Positions 10,817-22,602 of a stretch of 64,000 nucleotides of DNA are shown in pieces. Both the position numbers and the translations under genes were made by a program. The notes beneath the pieces are model-generated. The model saw only the letters and a program-made list of their open reading frames with translations. It did not search any database and had not been told where the DNA came from. The DNA is taken from contig BSQZ01000006.1 of NCBI GenBank assembly GCA_033239005.1, positions 9,623,162 to 9,687,161 on the forward strand, given 5' to 3'. The DNA comes from Lamellibrachia satsuma. Taxonomy: Eukaryota > Annelida > Polychaeta > Sabellida > Siboglinidae. The first letter of the stretch is position 1. Each line of letters begins with the position of its first letter.

Positions 10817-11504
10817 CTATTTTATCCGTTTCTCTTAGAATTGTTGTAACCTGCCAAAGCTATTTATGGTAGAGGCTATGTTTGGGCTGTTATGTCAAAC
10901 TGCGTTTATAATGTAACAGTATTTAACAAAGTTGATTACAATTATTCAAAATCTGACCAAATGGCATAGTCTGAACATTTCAGAAACATATCTAGTAATA
11001 AACAATTGCTGATGCATTTTTGTCACTAGATATTTGGCGATAATGTCAGGTATTCATATAATGAAAATAGTCAGTGTCCTAGCCTGATATAACAGTGATA
11101 TAATTAGTGATGTAAATGAATTTACAAAGTATAGAAATAGTCTTTAACAACACCTAAATCAAATACATGAAAATGAAATAAACACAATGCTGTTGTAAAG
11201 GTTAAATTCCAATCAGCTGTGTGTAACTAAGCAACAGATGCAACCACGATGCGGCCACACCCATAACTGGCTAAATAATACATTGAGCCTAGCAATATTG
11301 TAACAAATAATTCAGCATTACTTGCGAGACTAACTAAAGCGGGGTCAGTATTCGACATGTTCTTTATTACGCTTTTGAAACTGTCTCACAAAGTCATAAA
11401 CATTAACCCATGAAAGCTGACAGGCTTCTCCTGGTTAATAACATCATGCAGAATACCCTGCATGGAAATTTAGAATTACATGCAGAAATACACCACTCGC
11501 GTTG
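10817..11504. other. No gene seen
   Basis: AT-rich, no recognised motif or repeat. Confidence 0.5.
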
Positions 11505-11733
11505 CCAATATTGTGCTTTCGTACTTATTATTAGCTGGCAGCACAATCGGGGGCGGCACTTCCGTGTAGAGGTGTGCAGTCGTCGGTCCAGTATTCAGTC
11601 CGTCTGTCTGCGTCAATGGGGCGTATTTATAGAGTGGAGAGTATTTTGGGTGTGAGTATTGTGTGGATGGTGACTATTGTGCAGATTAACCGCGAATGCG
11701 GACTATAATTACATGTGTGCTCCGCACTACATA
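11505..11733 (+). repeat. Dispersed LTR-like repeat, copy 2
   Basis: Second copy of the element at 3011-3235, same orientation. It shares TTGTGCTTTCGTACTTAT, the CAGTATTCAGTC block, the GTATTTATAG TATA-like box and CCGCACTACAT at the end. The flanks are unrelated, which supports a dispersed element over a regional duplication. Confidence 0.5.
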
Positions 11734-12251
11734 ACAATGACCATTTTAAATAAAAATACTGCCCAAGCAGACATTACTGATATATGCTGCTTTCAACAAA
11801 TTATCCATATTCAATATGGATTTTGTGAGGATTGCGGCCATATCCTGTACTTATATGGATTTGTCTCAAATATACATCTGTATACGGAAAAATCGCTTGG
11901 CAGATTTTTGGTTTAACTTGGATTTAATTTCATGTAGGTATATTTCGTAGCCTGATAGACACTCAACCTGCATGGAAGTAAGCAGATAACTGGGCAGATC
12001 TCAGGCAAACCTAGCAGATTTTGTAGCCTGATAGATGGAAACAATCGATCAGAACCTGAATGACAATTAACTATTGAAATATGTTATACAGAATAGATTT
12101 AATATTGTAACTGCCATAAGTCAATATCTGAAACTGAGATGCGGCTTCAAGTGAAGACTATACTGGCATCACGATTCTACTGCATCAAAAAACACCAATT
12201 TCAATGACAATGAGACTCATAGAAAGCCGCACCCTGTTGAGTAACACTGAC
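11734..12251. other. Intronic or downstream sequence of the RAP1GDS1 homologue
   Basis: No recognised element. Short AT-rich repeats only. Confidence 0.45.
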
Positions 12252-12380
12252 CATTCTCATAGCAGATGTTGCCAAGGGCACGTGCAGCCTGTATCTGACA
12301 CTGGACTCTGTGGTCATCCTTCAGTAGCTTCAGCAGTGGACTGACCAGTCCAGCCTCAATGCAGGGTCCTCTCGCCTCTT
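12252..12380 (-). CDS. RAP1GDS1: RAP1GDS1 (SmgGDS) homologue, armadillo exon C
   Basis: The minus strand encodes 43 residues including CIEAGLVSPLLKLLKDD and IQAARALGNICYEN. This matches the RAP1GDS1 armadillo repeat whose vertebrate version has CVDAGLISPLVQLL and GRALGNICYD. RAP1GDS1 is a cytosolic armadillo-repeat chaperone and exchange factor for small GTPases with polybasic tails (Rap1, RhoA). The exon is bounded by an acceptor ending TGTTGTAG and a donor GTCAGT, entering and leaving after the first base of a codon, so it joins the exon at 13284-13415 in frame. The next exon, expected to the left, was not found. It may lie outside the window. Confidence 0.82.
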
Positions 12381-12389
12381 CTACAACAC

Positions 12390-13283
12390 ACACCACCCTC
12401 AAACACAGACCTCACTCATACACAGATCACCCACCCTCAAACACAGATCACCTTTCAAACACAGACCATCTTCAGTATGGTCTCCTTAATTGTTCTACTA
12501 CAACACAGACAACATTCATCACAAGACCATTACTTACAACACAAAACATCACATCCAGATGGTTTCAATGTTTACAAATATAATTGAGCCAATGAGCACT
12601 TTCTCAAATGTACATTTTGTGTTTATACCTTATATGGAGAATGTGTGTCCAAAAAAATAATATATCAGTTGAGAAGAAACTGATGCACTCCAAGTGAGAA
12701 TACAATTGTCTTTCAAACTCGTGAGCACTGTCTACAATACATTACAACCATGCATACACGTAAGATGTTCAACCAAGGCCCTTCAAAAATCCCCTCTCTT
12801 CTGATTGGATTCAACTTCCCTGTAATACTAGTCTACTTCATTTACTGTGTAAAAATTCACACCTCTATTGAATAAATGAAATATCGCCACATTACAAACT
12901 GCAGCAGAAACAAATTCAATGCCAACAGTTGGAAGCAAAATTTTTTAAAACAATTCCAATCCAAATAAACTGGATGTGGGTCGGTGGGTGGGTCAAGGGT
13001 CCACATAGATTATCACAACAAATGGATAGATATTTTTGCAACGTTTTTCCATGTAGAAATGTTGCAATATTCTGTTTCCCAATCACTGCATTCACATTGC
13101 CTGTACAGTGCTTTCAATTTTGCAATTTTTTGGGGGATAGGGGTGTGGGATCGATTCTATCCAAATTATTTTTGGAATATTGAAACTTTTTTACATTTAC
13201 AAAGCCCCTGAGCAGTTCTCCAATCAGAAACTAAGCATTCTCGAAGGGCCCCAGTCGTTCACTGATCTCAACTTGCTATGAAC
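12390..13283. other. Intron between RAP1GDS1 exons B and C
   Basis: It contains a loose CACAGAYC-type low-complexity patch at about 12395-12480 and otherwise anonymous sequence. ORFs here are short and lack family motifs. Confidence 0.6.
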
Positions 13284-13415
13284 CTGTTTTAGTGATTTCT
13301 GCGACTACCTGGGCGGCCTTCCCAGCACATTCACCAGGGGGCGCCAGTAGTGGCAGCAATGCCTTCGTGATTGCGCCATCCAGTAGCAGCTTTGCGTTCT
13401 TCTCTAGATCATTAT
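13284..13415 (-). CDS. RAP1GDS1: RAP1GDS1 (SmgGDS) homologue, armadillo exon B
   Basis: The minus strand encodes 44 residues: NDLEKNAKLLLDGAITKALL and LLAPPGECAGKAAQVVAEIT. This corresponds to the N-terminal RAP1GDS1 armadillo segment that ends in a NIIAEIAKN-type helix. The acceptor is TTTGTTCCAG and the donor is GTTCAT (weaker than consensus). The exon is a multiple of three and in phase 1 at both ends, like its neighbours. Base composition is noticeably richer in G and C than the surrounding introns, as expected for coding sequence. The identification depends on all three exons aligning in order with one family. Confidence 0.82.
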
Positions 13416-13849
13416 CTGGAACAAAAGAGGATTTAGTAGAAGCACTAAAAATGCGGATTTCTGGTTTGAAAGCAATGTTTTAGATTGTAATCCAATGAGT
13501 TAAATAATGGTACACAGTCTGATCATTTTTATTATACATCATATTATAAAGTATAAACTACCAAATTCGAACTATAGATGCCCTAATTAATCACAAGGAT
13601 CCATAATTATTGTAATTTGAGTAGTGTGTAACAACTGAAAAGTGTTGCTATCCGGTGTTAAACAACTGACACCACTTTTCAGCTGTCCTACACTAGTCAC
13701 CAAATGACACCACAAGTTTTAAACAGTTACCTTATTGTCTAAAACAAATTGTCAAAAATTGTCTATTGTCTAAGAAAAATAAACTTCTATGGAAGCAAAT
13801 TTTCGTTCCTGTTTTCATGGCCCAATTTTTTTTCAAGTGTACGGTTCAC

Positions 13850-14281
13850 TTATTAGGTTGAATACGGTACATCTATTGTTGACAACCCAAGGGTGCTTTA
13901 TTAGGTTGAATACGGTACATATATTGTTGACAACCCAAGGGTGCTTTATTAGGTTGAATACGGTACATCTATTGTTGACAACCCAAGGGTGCTTTATTAG
14001 GTTGAATACGGTACATCTATTGTTGACAACCCAAGGGTGCTTTATTAGGTTGAATACGGTACATCTATTGTTGACAACCCAAGAGTGCTTTATTAGGTTG
14101 AATACGGTACATCTATTGTTGACAACCCAAGAGTGCTTTATTAGGTTGAATACGGTACATCTATTGTTGACAACCCAAGAGTGCTTTATTAGGTTGAATA
14201 CGGTACATCTATTGTTGACAACCCAAGGGTGCTTTATTAGGTTGAATACGGTACATCTATTGTTGACAACCCAAGAGTGCT
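13850..14281. repeat. 48-bp minisatellite, nine copies
   Basis: Nine nearly perfect 48-base units containing TTATTAGGTTGAATACGGTA and CTATTGTTGACAACCCAAG, in the intron between RAP1GDS1 exons A and B. Variable positions are C/A at the CATCTATTG site and G/A in AAGRGTGCT. The period is a multiple of three, so ORFs of about 160-170 codons run through on both strands. They are repeat artefacts: there is no codon-bias signal, and both strands are equally open. Confidence 0.95.
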
Positions 14282-14329
14282 TTAATGAACCACAAGAATT
14301 TGAATAGTGCATTCATGAACAGCTGTCAA

Positions 14330-15580
14330 GAATTTGCAAATTGTGTTCACGAAAAATTATGTTCTTTTCTGCACGCTTGAGTGTTGTGTGTGATCGAACA
14401 GGCGATCTCCGTCCATTACTAGTCTAATCTGTAAACATACCATTTTCCGGAAAACCTTCAAATCAGACAAATAAGAGTCATAATATTTTTAAAGTGGTTC
14501 ATGAAAACATGTTAGGGTAGTCAACATGATTCTACAATCAAATCAGTCAGACTTTGTACCTTAAATAGACTAAAAGTGGGGATCTGAGAATACTGATGCC
14601 CACATCCTGAGTGTTTCGTTAATTTTTTTACAAGAACAAAATTAATAGTGTTTCTGCCATCGATAGATTAACACGCATTTCCTGGAAAACGCAAACATGT
14701 ATCCGCACATTCGATATAAAAATCACTGCAGAATTCATCAGGCATGGTAGGATGACTGTAGTTCGGTTATGCGGTTCATCACAAATTGGAATTCCTAGAA
14801 AATATCTGTACATGGAGTCCGATTTCTAATTACTCTAACACACTATGTTTTGGCTTTAGGAATTTCTTTTGTAAAAAAAGAGTCTGAAATCATTTTGTGT
14901 GAAGAAATGTTTTTGGATTTTGAGCATTAGTGTGCACATTTTTCCATCACATATTTATAGGATTCAAACTAAAAACACTTCCCAGAGTTCAGACCTGCAT
15001 TTATAAACGTATTTGGCAGTAACCAACAAAACAAGTCGATTTCTCTTCATCAAACACTGCATAGCAGTAGATTTATCTTTGCTGTTAGTCAGCATGGTCT
15101 CACGACGGTAGCAGTGACAAAGCCATACGCTGTGATTTCTGCGAAACTGTAAACCATTATGATTATAACATCCTCCCATGCCTGACAGTGTGTGCGTTCA
15201 TTTCAATATCACAATGCGACATCCATACGTGTTTTCTAGGAAACGCCTGGCATCTAAGCATGTCAGCGCATAATACGTGCTGCTTTGTATTATTCATGTT
15301 TCTGGCTGAGCGAAAGAAGCTCACAAAATTGTCATAATGTGGTCATCTGTATTCCGAGACAAGCGATCTTATTGTACCAGCTTTCTCTATGTGGCAGTGG
15401 CTACAATTTCACTGCATGAATCAATGTCATCGGTGTATAGTATACATACAGTCGCGACCACTGTCACAAAGACATACGTCTCTGTTTGACCATGTGAAAT
15501 TATCACTATAAGTAGCAAAACTGAGATGGTTGACCACCACTGTGCGTCACACAAATACAATTTATTATATCCAGACATGG
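14330..15580. other. Intron sequence, no gene seen
   Basis: Anonymous sequence inside the RAP1GDS1 homologue. No motif, exon or repeat recognised. Confidence 0.5.
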
Positions 15581-15584
15581 GGTC

Positions 15585-15990
15585 AATTCAAATCCTGTAC
15601 CAATTGCATGCCAATTCCAACTCAAAAATACAAATTCCAATTCAAAAATACCAATTCCAAATCAAAATAACAGAATGTGAATAGAACAATCATAGACATA
15701 CTACCAAAACAGCATAATACTTTAGAGCAGTTTTATTTAATTGCTGCACATTATGGTACATGATGGCAAACAAATACATTGTATACAATATATTATCTTT
15801 TATTGATTATTTGTAATGAATAATTTAAGTTAAAGAGTTGCATGACATAATAGAAAAAGTAATTGAAAAGTAAATGAAAATACCAATTACATTTTCATCA
15901 ATTCCAATAATAAAAAAAAAACGAAACACCAATTACTATTACAATTCCAGAACTGGAATTGCCGTCTCAATTCCAATTCCCCAAGTCTGA
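15585..15990. repeat. Low-complexity CCAATTCCAA-rich patch
   Basis: Degenerate repeats of AATTCCAATTC and CAAAAATAC-type units at both ends of the interval (15600-15670 and 15880-15985), with AT-rich sequence between. The two flanks are similar in direct orientation. Confidence 0.55.
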
Positions 15991-15999
15991 TTATACCAG

Positions 16000-17350
16000 T
16001 GTGCCAAATAATCATAATGCACATTTTATTATTTCTGTGGCAACACATATTATTAAAATAGCCACGTCATTCAACATCTTGCTGTATTATCGCTAGAAAA
16101 CGCTGCACAAACGAAATATCGATTCTGCCACTGCTCCTAAATGATACAGGGACAACTGAAGCTTTAGTACATGATAAAAGTAATGCAACTAAGGAGTGCC
16201 AGGGGCACAAGAACAGCAGCTCACAAGGCAGGCCTACAGATCAATAGGACAAATACATTGTTCAGGAAATCGAATATGATTGAATATCACACACAATGCT
16301 TCGAGGGCTTAGGAGAGCACAGGTTGCTAGCTAACTTATCAAATGCATACAATCTGGAATATATGTTATCTCGGAGTCCTTTGTTTACAGGAAAAACTGC
16401 ATTTTTGACATGTATTTGAAGCAGTTAAGACAGAACTGAAATCTGATGCCTCGTGACTGCTGTTAGCTTAAAGCTCCATTAATTTAGTCCATCACAAACT
16501 GGGTGGTCTAACTCGACCCCCTAGAATGCTGTTTTTGAATGTACCCAAAAACAATCCAAGTTATTATTAATGGTACATGTACCTGAATAATATCTTGAAT
16601 TTCAACACAGCCCAAACAACTACAAAAATCCAAATAGTAGAACAAAAAGCCCAAGTCAAACCTCAGTCTGACCCAAAGGGTTAGTACCCTAGGTAATTAA
16701 TGAAACCACCCTAATACATGTGATATCCAACTTGCTAAATGAAGTTTCCATAGGCCAGGCATCCGGCCAGTTGAGCAAATCACATCTAATGAAATCCACT
16801 GGCATTTTACTAGCTAAAGACAGGAAACTGGCAGTTCTGGTTAACCGAGTATACCTGGACTAGGAGACTAATGATGGTAATCAGATAAATAATCTGACAA
16901 CACCAGGCAGGAAGCAAGACACAATTCCTAAGCCCAATTCATCACACTAAATAACTTTGACTAATGCCAAGCACAGATTAAACTGCCAAACCTCGACTGA
17001 TTGTCCGTACAATTTAGATTCTGGGCGTTCCATTTCTCAGGTTAGTTAAATTGATACTGTTTGTAGTCTACACAGTTAAACTAATTAATGTGTTCAGACT
17101 TTAAATTTTGTCATAAAAATTGCTTGTGGAATATATATTTCACATGGATGATATGTTGAGTGGGTTTCCTTGAATCATAATGGCCTTTCATTTTTATTTG
17201 CCAATCATGATTTTTCTGTTGCTATAGTTACTGTGGTCACACCTCCTACAGCAAAGTTTAGAGTTTTCTTTCTCTAGAGTTAGTGAGTCCACAGGCTCCA
17301 CATGGACTACAGTGGGTCAAACATTAAATATTTTACCCCATGTGGGATCT
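16000..17350. other. Intron sequence, no gene seen
   Basis: No supported exon or mobile element. A short ORF at 16171-16419 has no family motif. Confidence 0.5.
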
Positions 17351-17352
17351 TT

Positions 17353-17650
17353 TACTTCCCCTGGCACAGACACCAGGTAGAAGAGACCAACGGTTTTTAG
17401 TCTCTTCCATTTGTTCCATTAATTTATTGTCACTGACATAAATTCAACAAAAGTCACTGCTATTGAGCATAGTCAGTGAGAACGAGTACTTCCTGATATC
17501 CAATCTACACTAGTCCTCTACTAATGTTAAGATTCAGGCAATGTGGGGGTGACATTTTTTTTCTAAAGTTTCAATACATCAGTAGGTGGACTCAAATCCG
17601 GTCCTCTCGATAAAAAGTCCAATGTTCTAATGCTGAGCTATCATGCCCCA
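17353..17650 (-). mobile_element. tRNA-Lys-derived SINE, copy 1
   Basis: On the minus strand the right end (about 17583-17650) starts GGGGCATGATAGCTCAGC, a near-perfect Pol III A box (TAGCTCAGC). It continues with GACTTTTTATC, like a tRNA-Lys anticodon arm, and GGATTTGAGTCC, a degenerate B box. The body towards 17353 carries CTTCCCCTGGCACAGACACC and GTCTCTTCC, shared with 24869-25030 and partly with 29007-29110. Cloverleaf pairing is too poor for a functional tRNA gene. A 55-base LINE fragment (17478-17532) lies within the interval. Confidence 0.7.
17478..17532 (-). mobile_element. CR1/L2-like LINE sliver
   Basis: GAGTACTTCCTGATATCCAA and the next 35 bases match the LINE tail at about 393-447. 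Minus-strand sense reads CRLDIRKY-like. Confidence 0.6.
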
Positions 17651-17659
17651 CTCAATGTC

Positions 17660-18440
17660 ACATGTAATCACCAGTTTGATGTGTATAGAAAATGTCCTAA
17701 TGCCAGCATAACAGAAAAACAACACCCATGTTGACAGAATTCACAAACACAAGATCTAAATTTATCGTACATTGGTATTTCTTTCACAATTTTAGTCAAG
17801 ACTCGGTTTATTCGAGTAAACTTCTACTTTGCTTGTATCACATTTTGCTGTTTCGAAGTCTGAGACACTGAATCCATCGTCATTCCAAGAGACAGCGTCA
17901 TTGCTCTCATCAGTTAAATCAATCTCACTGACATAAATTCAACCAAAGTCATTGCTATAGAGCAGTCAGTCTCAAATAAGGCTTATTATGATGCATAAAA
18001 AGGAATCACCAGTACCTGGTAGTATTAGTTTAAAAGTTTAAATGTATAGTCAGTCTCAAATTATGGCTTATTATGGTGCATAAAAAAGGCATCACCAGCA
18101 GCATTAGTATACCTGTTTTTGCTTTTACTGCACAATTTGTAGACATGCTGAATTGCTTGTAGAATACAGCACACATGGCGACATCAGCTAAAGTGCTGAT
18201 AGGACCATATTTTTTGGTGGCAATACCTCATTCTTATATATAATATCATAGTGTCACCAGCTCTATGCATGTTTGTACTGACTACACAATCTGGGTTAAA
18301 AAGCATAATTTGCATAGGTCATGTTATGTGCCAATGCGTACACACCCTCCAATTAAATCCTTGGCCTGGATACATTGCTATGAAAGAAAATACATTCTAC
18401 CTTCGACAATCAGAAACTGTTTGATAATAATCAGCCTCAC
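17660..18440. other. Intron sequence, no gene seen
   Basis: It contains two diverged copies of CAGTCTCAAATWAKGCTTATTATG with an adjoining CATAAAAA stretch (about 17967 and 18051, roughly 84 bases apart), a small tandem duplication. Nothing coding. Confidence 0.5.
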
Positions 18441-18539
18441 CTTGGTCTACTAGCACTTGTAAGATAGCATCAAGACTGGCGAGTTTTTCATCCTCATCTG
18501 AAGCTTCCCCCAGCCGTCTCAGCGTTTCCATCATCCCGT
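18441..18539 (-). CDS. RAP1GDS1: RAP1GDS1 (SmgGDS) homologue, N-terminal exon A
   Basis: The minus strand encodes 33 residues, including MMETLRRLGEASDEDEKL and LDAILQVLVDQ. This resembles the start of RAP1GDS1, where a short helix (LSDTLKKL) is followed by an acidic linker and a CLLQALAQ-type helix. The acceptor TTCTCTTTTACAG and donor GTGAGG are both good. Phase 1 at both ends matches exon B across a 5-kb intron. An exon with the true start codon is probably upstream at higher coordinates; alternatively ATGATG in this exon could serve as the start. No promoter was identified. Confidence 0.75.
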
Positions 18540-18559
18540 CTGTAAAAGAGAATCCCATG

Positions 18560-19480
18560 TGAAGCCCCTGCTTGGAACAGTGCCAACCTGAGGACAGTTT
18601 CTACAAGTAATAAGTAGCAGTGCTAGCTGTAAAAAAACACTGACGCTAGTTTTACTGGTTCCACCTTGCATCGTAATTAAGAATTAATGATAGATTACTC
18701 ACATGTCTAGCCAAGGAGTAAAGTATAGATTAGATTTCTCTGGCCATTAATGAATACCAGTAAAACACACACAGAGTTTTGTATTGTAATATATACCTGC
18801 CAAGGGTGAGGTACAGCTATGTCTCCTTTATCCATTCTTTGATTAAAAAATTCAGTCTTCCGCATGCTTTCGAGTAGAAAAAAAATCTTGATTCATCGTA
18901 AACTGGTTCATTAATTTGTTTTTTCATGTTTTAATTTTGTTCTCACACAACCATAACTCAGATATATGCTTAACCCAAAACTTCAAACATCAGACACACT
19001 AAATCCAAAAATTACAGTCTTGTTGATGGCTTTATTATAAATAATACTTTTACATCAAACCTACACTACTTGTCTTTGTTCAACCTCAGGCCAGTTTGTA
19101 GAGCTCAACAAAGTAATAAAACAATATAACTTTCAAAGTGTATTTAACCATTCAGCATTTAATAAATAAATTATCTTAAACATATTTCATTCTTTCACGT
19201 TAATTTCATAAATTTATTACGACATTTTGTATAATTTTACAAATGTATACACAGTTCAATGATAATTCATGTATATTAATGATGGTTTTAGCATGGGTGA
19301 TAGTAGTGTTTCACTATCCACATGCTTAGATAACACAGCCAAACCCCTTGGTGTGTATATATAAACAAGACATGATTATGTTGATGAATACCATATGGAC
19401 CCATGAGAAAAGACAAGGGGGTGGAGGGTAACAGAGATAAATACACACAAACAATAGAAGTATGAAGCATAGGACAATAT
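18560..19480. other. No gene seen
   Basis: AT-rich sequence upstream (in minus sense) of RAP1GDS1 exon A. The missing first exon could be here or further right; none was recognised. Confidence 0.45.
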
Positions 19481-19499
19481 GTGGAGCCATAGGTCTGTG

Positions 19500-19660
19500 G
19501 GCAGTCAGACGGACGGACAGACAGATGGACAGGAGGAGAAGACAGCCAGCCAGACAGACAGAGACAGACAATACACCAGACAGACACACAGACATATACC
19601 TACAAGACACTACAGCTAGCCACACTGGCCGACTGACACAAAATACTGACACCAGACAAA
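19500..19660. repeat. Degenerate (CAGA)n / GACAGACA simple repeat
   Basis: Interrupted tetranucleotide repeat of GACAGACAGA and related units. Both strands give spurious ORFs through it. Confidence 0.8.
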
Positions 19661-19699
19661 CAGTCCAAGCTGGAGAAGGCAGTGAAGGATAACATACAT

Positions 19700-20800
19700 G
19701 TTGTTCTGCTGCTTCCATAACAGACACTCAGTCTAACTATTGCATCAATAACATTATTGCTGTTATCCTTTGTTCTGTTGAGCTGCACACAAACATTGGT
19801 CACACAAAAAGGTCCAATAAACTAAAAACACAGTATTTTATCACATGCTTTTATCAATAATTGAACAGCAACCAATAACTGTAATATTTAATTGGCAGTT
19901 TTTTTTACTATTTCCTTGGAGAATTCATCATCACAAGAAATACTTTATATTACTAGTGCTCAGTGAGCTGAACATCATATCTAGTGGATGCATGATTAAT
20001 ACACGGTAGACAGTCATTATGGGATGACTGTAAAGCAGTGACATCTGTACCCAACTTACACAGCGATAGCGGATCCCGATCTGAAGTTACGTTTACAAGA
20101 CACTGTTAGCAATCGTGATTATGATCACGATCCCACTCAATTTGATCTTGACTTGATTTCTCATCTGTCTCAACCCAACGTTCATCCTGTACAAATGCAA
20201 ATAATCCATAAAGTATGGGAATTTTTTCCACAACGAGCATACATCGTTGCGTGTCTCACAATTCACCGATGCACCCGAGCTTTGTTGTTGGTAGTGATGC
20301 TCAGCCACACAACCATGCCAGGGTCCCGACAGAGTATGAAGAGAGACATAAATGCATACACTGTAATGTGACAGGCATCAAGTCAGCACCTACTGCATAG
20401 CAAGTGGCCACTTTCCATGAAGCCGTCCCAGGAACGTGCCACTTGTTGATGCAGAACACATCCATGAGATGGCATTGATGAGAGTTTGTCACAATCCAGG
20501 GGCTTCGGGCTCATACATAATGGTTGTGAACCTCCATTGTCTGGTTAGGTTCTCTCCAACACCATTCAACCAGTCATGTTGCTTTATGCCTATTCAGCTC
20601 AACACTACAGATTAAAGTGCATAACCGAGATCAAATTGCATCAAAATTCACATTTTGACATGTATGTCATAAAACACATACCTGATATATTTATTTATTT
20701 ACACTGTAATTTTATATAACCGTTAGTCATGTAAGTACGCATAATTAAAAATAAAAGTATAAAACCATTTTATGATGTCAACTAATCAGCTGAATTAACA
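19700..20800. other. No gene seen
   Basis: No exon or repeat could be supported. Overlapping short ORFs on both strands at 20090-20490 have no motif. Confidence 0.45.
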
Positions 20801-20803
20801 AGC

Positions 20804-20866
20804 ATGCATGCATGTATGCATGCATGCACACACACACGCATACATGCACGTACACACACATACATC
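20804..20866. repeat. (GCAT)n / (CA)n simple repeat
   Basis: ATGCATGCATG tetranucleotide run followed by interrupted CACA and TACA repeats. Confidence 0.85.
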
Positions 20867-20869
20867 AAA

Positions 20870-21442
20870 AAAAATTTTTTAATTTAGACAAATACCTGGT
20901 AGGCTGAGATTCTCCAGCAATAAAAATAACCAACATGTACTTGCACGTGTGTCAACTAAATGAACAGACAGATGTCATTAATAATTCTGCATTGTTTTTC
21001 CAAAATATATTCCCTCCTCCCGGGCTTGTGGGGCAATCTTTTTTTAATCAGCTCTGCGCTAATGGTTCCTGGTCAAAACTCACTTAAATAAGACAATCTT
21101 TAAGTACAATGATTAGACTAGAAACACTAACAACGTTATCATGACAGTAACATTAAGTGTAGAGTTGACTGTAAAAAGTTTCACCATGAGATAGTCAAAT
21201 GCAATATCTATTCATAGGACATTATTAGTCAGTATAATGCAATATCAGACAGTAACGCTAGACCACTATTCCTCATGGCAGCATGGAAAGCCTTTAAAAG
21301 CATTCCCCGGCACCTATCCTGAGCATGATTATAGCAGAAACTCCTAAAATGGTCATATTAAGTAGCATCACTACTGTTATTTCTTTTAGTTTGTAATATT
21401 GTATTACTAACTATGTGTAATTATGTATAATAATGCAGTTTA
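20870..21442. other. No gene seen
   Basis: Anonymous AT-rich sequence. Confidence 0.45.
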
Positions 21443-21446
21443 TTAA

Positions 21447-21925
21447 AGTGAAAAAAGCCATGGTCTGGGGCTATGCACCTAAGAGATAATAAAAACTAAC
21501 CATGTGCAACTAAACTCAAGAATACCATGCCACTGGTTAACTCAGAATGTGTTCTACAAATGGGAGATTCCGGTCATTTCTCCGAATGACTGAGGTCTGA
21601 CATGTTAACCAGCATGACCGATAAGTGCATGCACAGTTCTATGAAACTGGGGTAACCAAGACTACAAGTGACATATTAAGGGAGGCTGGCATACACAGAA
21701 CCAACACAGTATCAAACAAACATATCATTTTGCCAGAAAGATGACTAGTTTAGTAAACAAAGGCCAAAATATGTTACATAAGTTGAGTTTGGATGTAAAT
21801 AGCATGGCCATATCCTATTGGCAAGTATCGGAATAGATGTATACAAATATATTTTCATTTGGCAAGCAAATATTGCCAGAATACTTCACTCGTGATGTAG
21901 GGTTATCTAACAGTATGGCGCGGCA
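21447..21925 (+). mobile_element. Kolobok-like non-autonomous element, copy 2 (deleted)
   Basis: It begins directly after TTAA (21443-21446) with AGTGAAAAAAGCC and a CTAAGAGATAATAAAAACTA block, the same end as the element at 8267. It then follows the reverse complement of the element at 43848-44934: GATTCCGGTCATTTCTCC, then GCATACACAGAACCAA, CATATTTTCATTT-like sequence and GTATGGCG. Relative to that copy several hundred internal bases are missing, and the far terminus is lost before the microsatellite at 21985. Confidence 0.65.
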
Positions 21926-21984
21926 TATGAAATGGCCAGTATGATATTAATTATGCCAAACAAGACTGTTTATATTATTATTCT

Positions 21985-22042
21985 GTCATACATACATACA
22001 TACATACATACATACATACATACATACATACATACATACATA

Positions 22043-22085
<43 letters not shown>
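21985..22085. repeat. (CATA)n then (CA)n microsatellite
   Basis: About fourteen CATA units directly followed by about twenty CA units. Confidence 0.95.
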
Positions 22086-22089
<4 letters not shown>

Positions 22090-22164
22090 TATGGCATTCT
22101 CTGCATACATAGTTGTATACAGTAAAACAATTAAACACTGTAAAAGCTATGTCACAGCGATCTA

Positions 22165-22602
22165 AATAGTTTGGTGCCAGTTGGTGGCACGTTGCTTATC
22201 TTCTCTATTTCACGGCAGTCCCTCTTGGTGTGTGATGTCCAGATAGCATTGCCATTCTCATGGCGGGGACGGATCATTGTGGAATTGCTCTTTCATCAAG
22301 ACACGTGAACGTTTTTTTGATGAGTCCAAGCATTCTTGTTGACTTGATTATGACAATCTTAGAGTGAGGATGGAAATTCAGATCTTGGTCAACTAGAACT
22401 CTAACTCCAAGGCTCCTCTCGATTTCAGTGGCTGACAGTATTTCACCATTCATTGGACAGTGTAGCTTCTTGTTCTTATTTCCAAGGTGGAGGATATTTC
22501 ATTTTGATTCGCTGAAGGGCAGTTTCCACTTGGTTGACCAGTCAATTATTTACTTACTTACTTGTCGCTCAAGGTAGAGCGTAGGGCCAAAACAACACTT
22601 CT
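22165..22602 (-). mobile_element. CR1/L2-like LINE, region after the RT palm
   Basis: Minus-strand frames read WSTKWKLPFSES, NILHLGNKN, LHCPMNGEILSATEIERSLG and SKSTRMLGLIKKTF. This is the order seen after the catalytic palm of CR1/L2-type reverse transcriptases (WQLKFN..KC, GxxL, DLGV, KA...LG.I.R.F). It is interrupted by frame errors. It continues at 23345-23690 on the far side of an 83-bp minisatellite. Confidence 0.7.
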
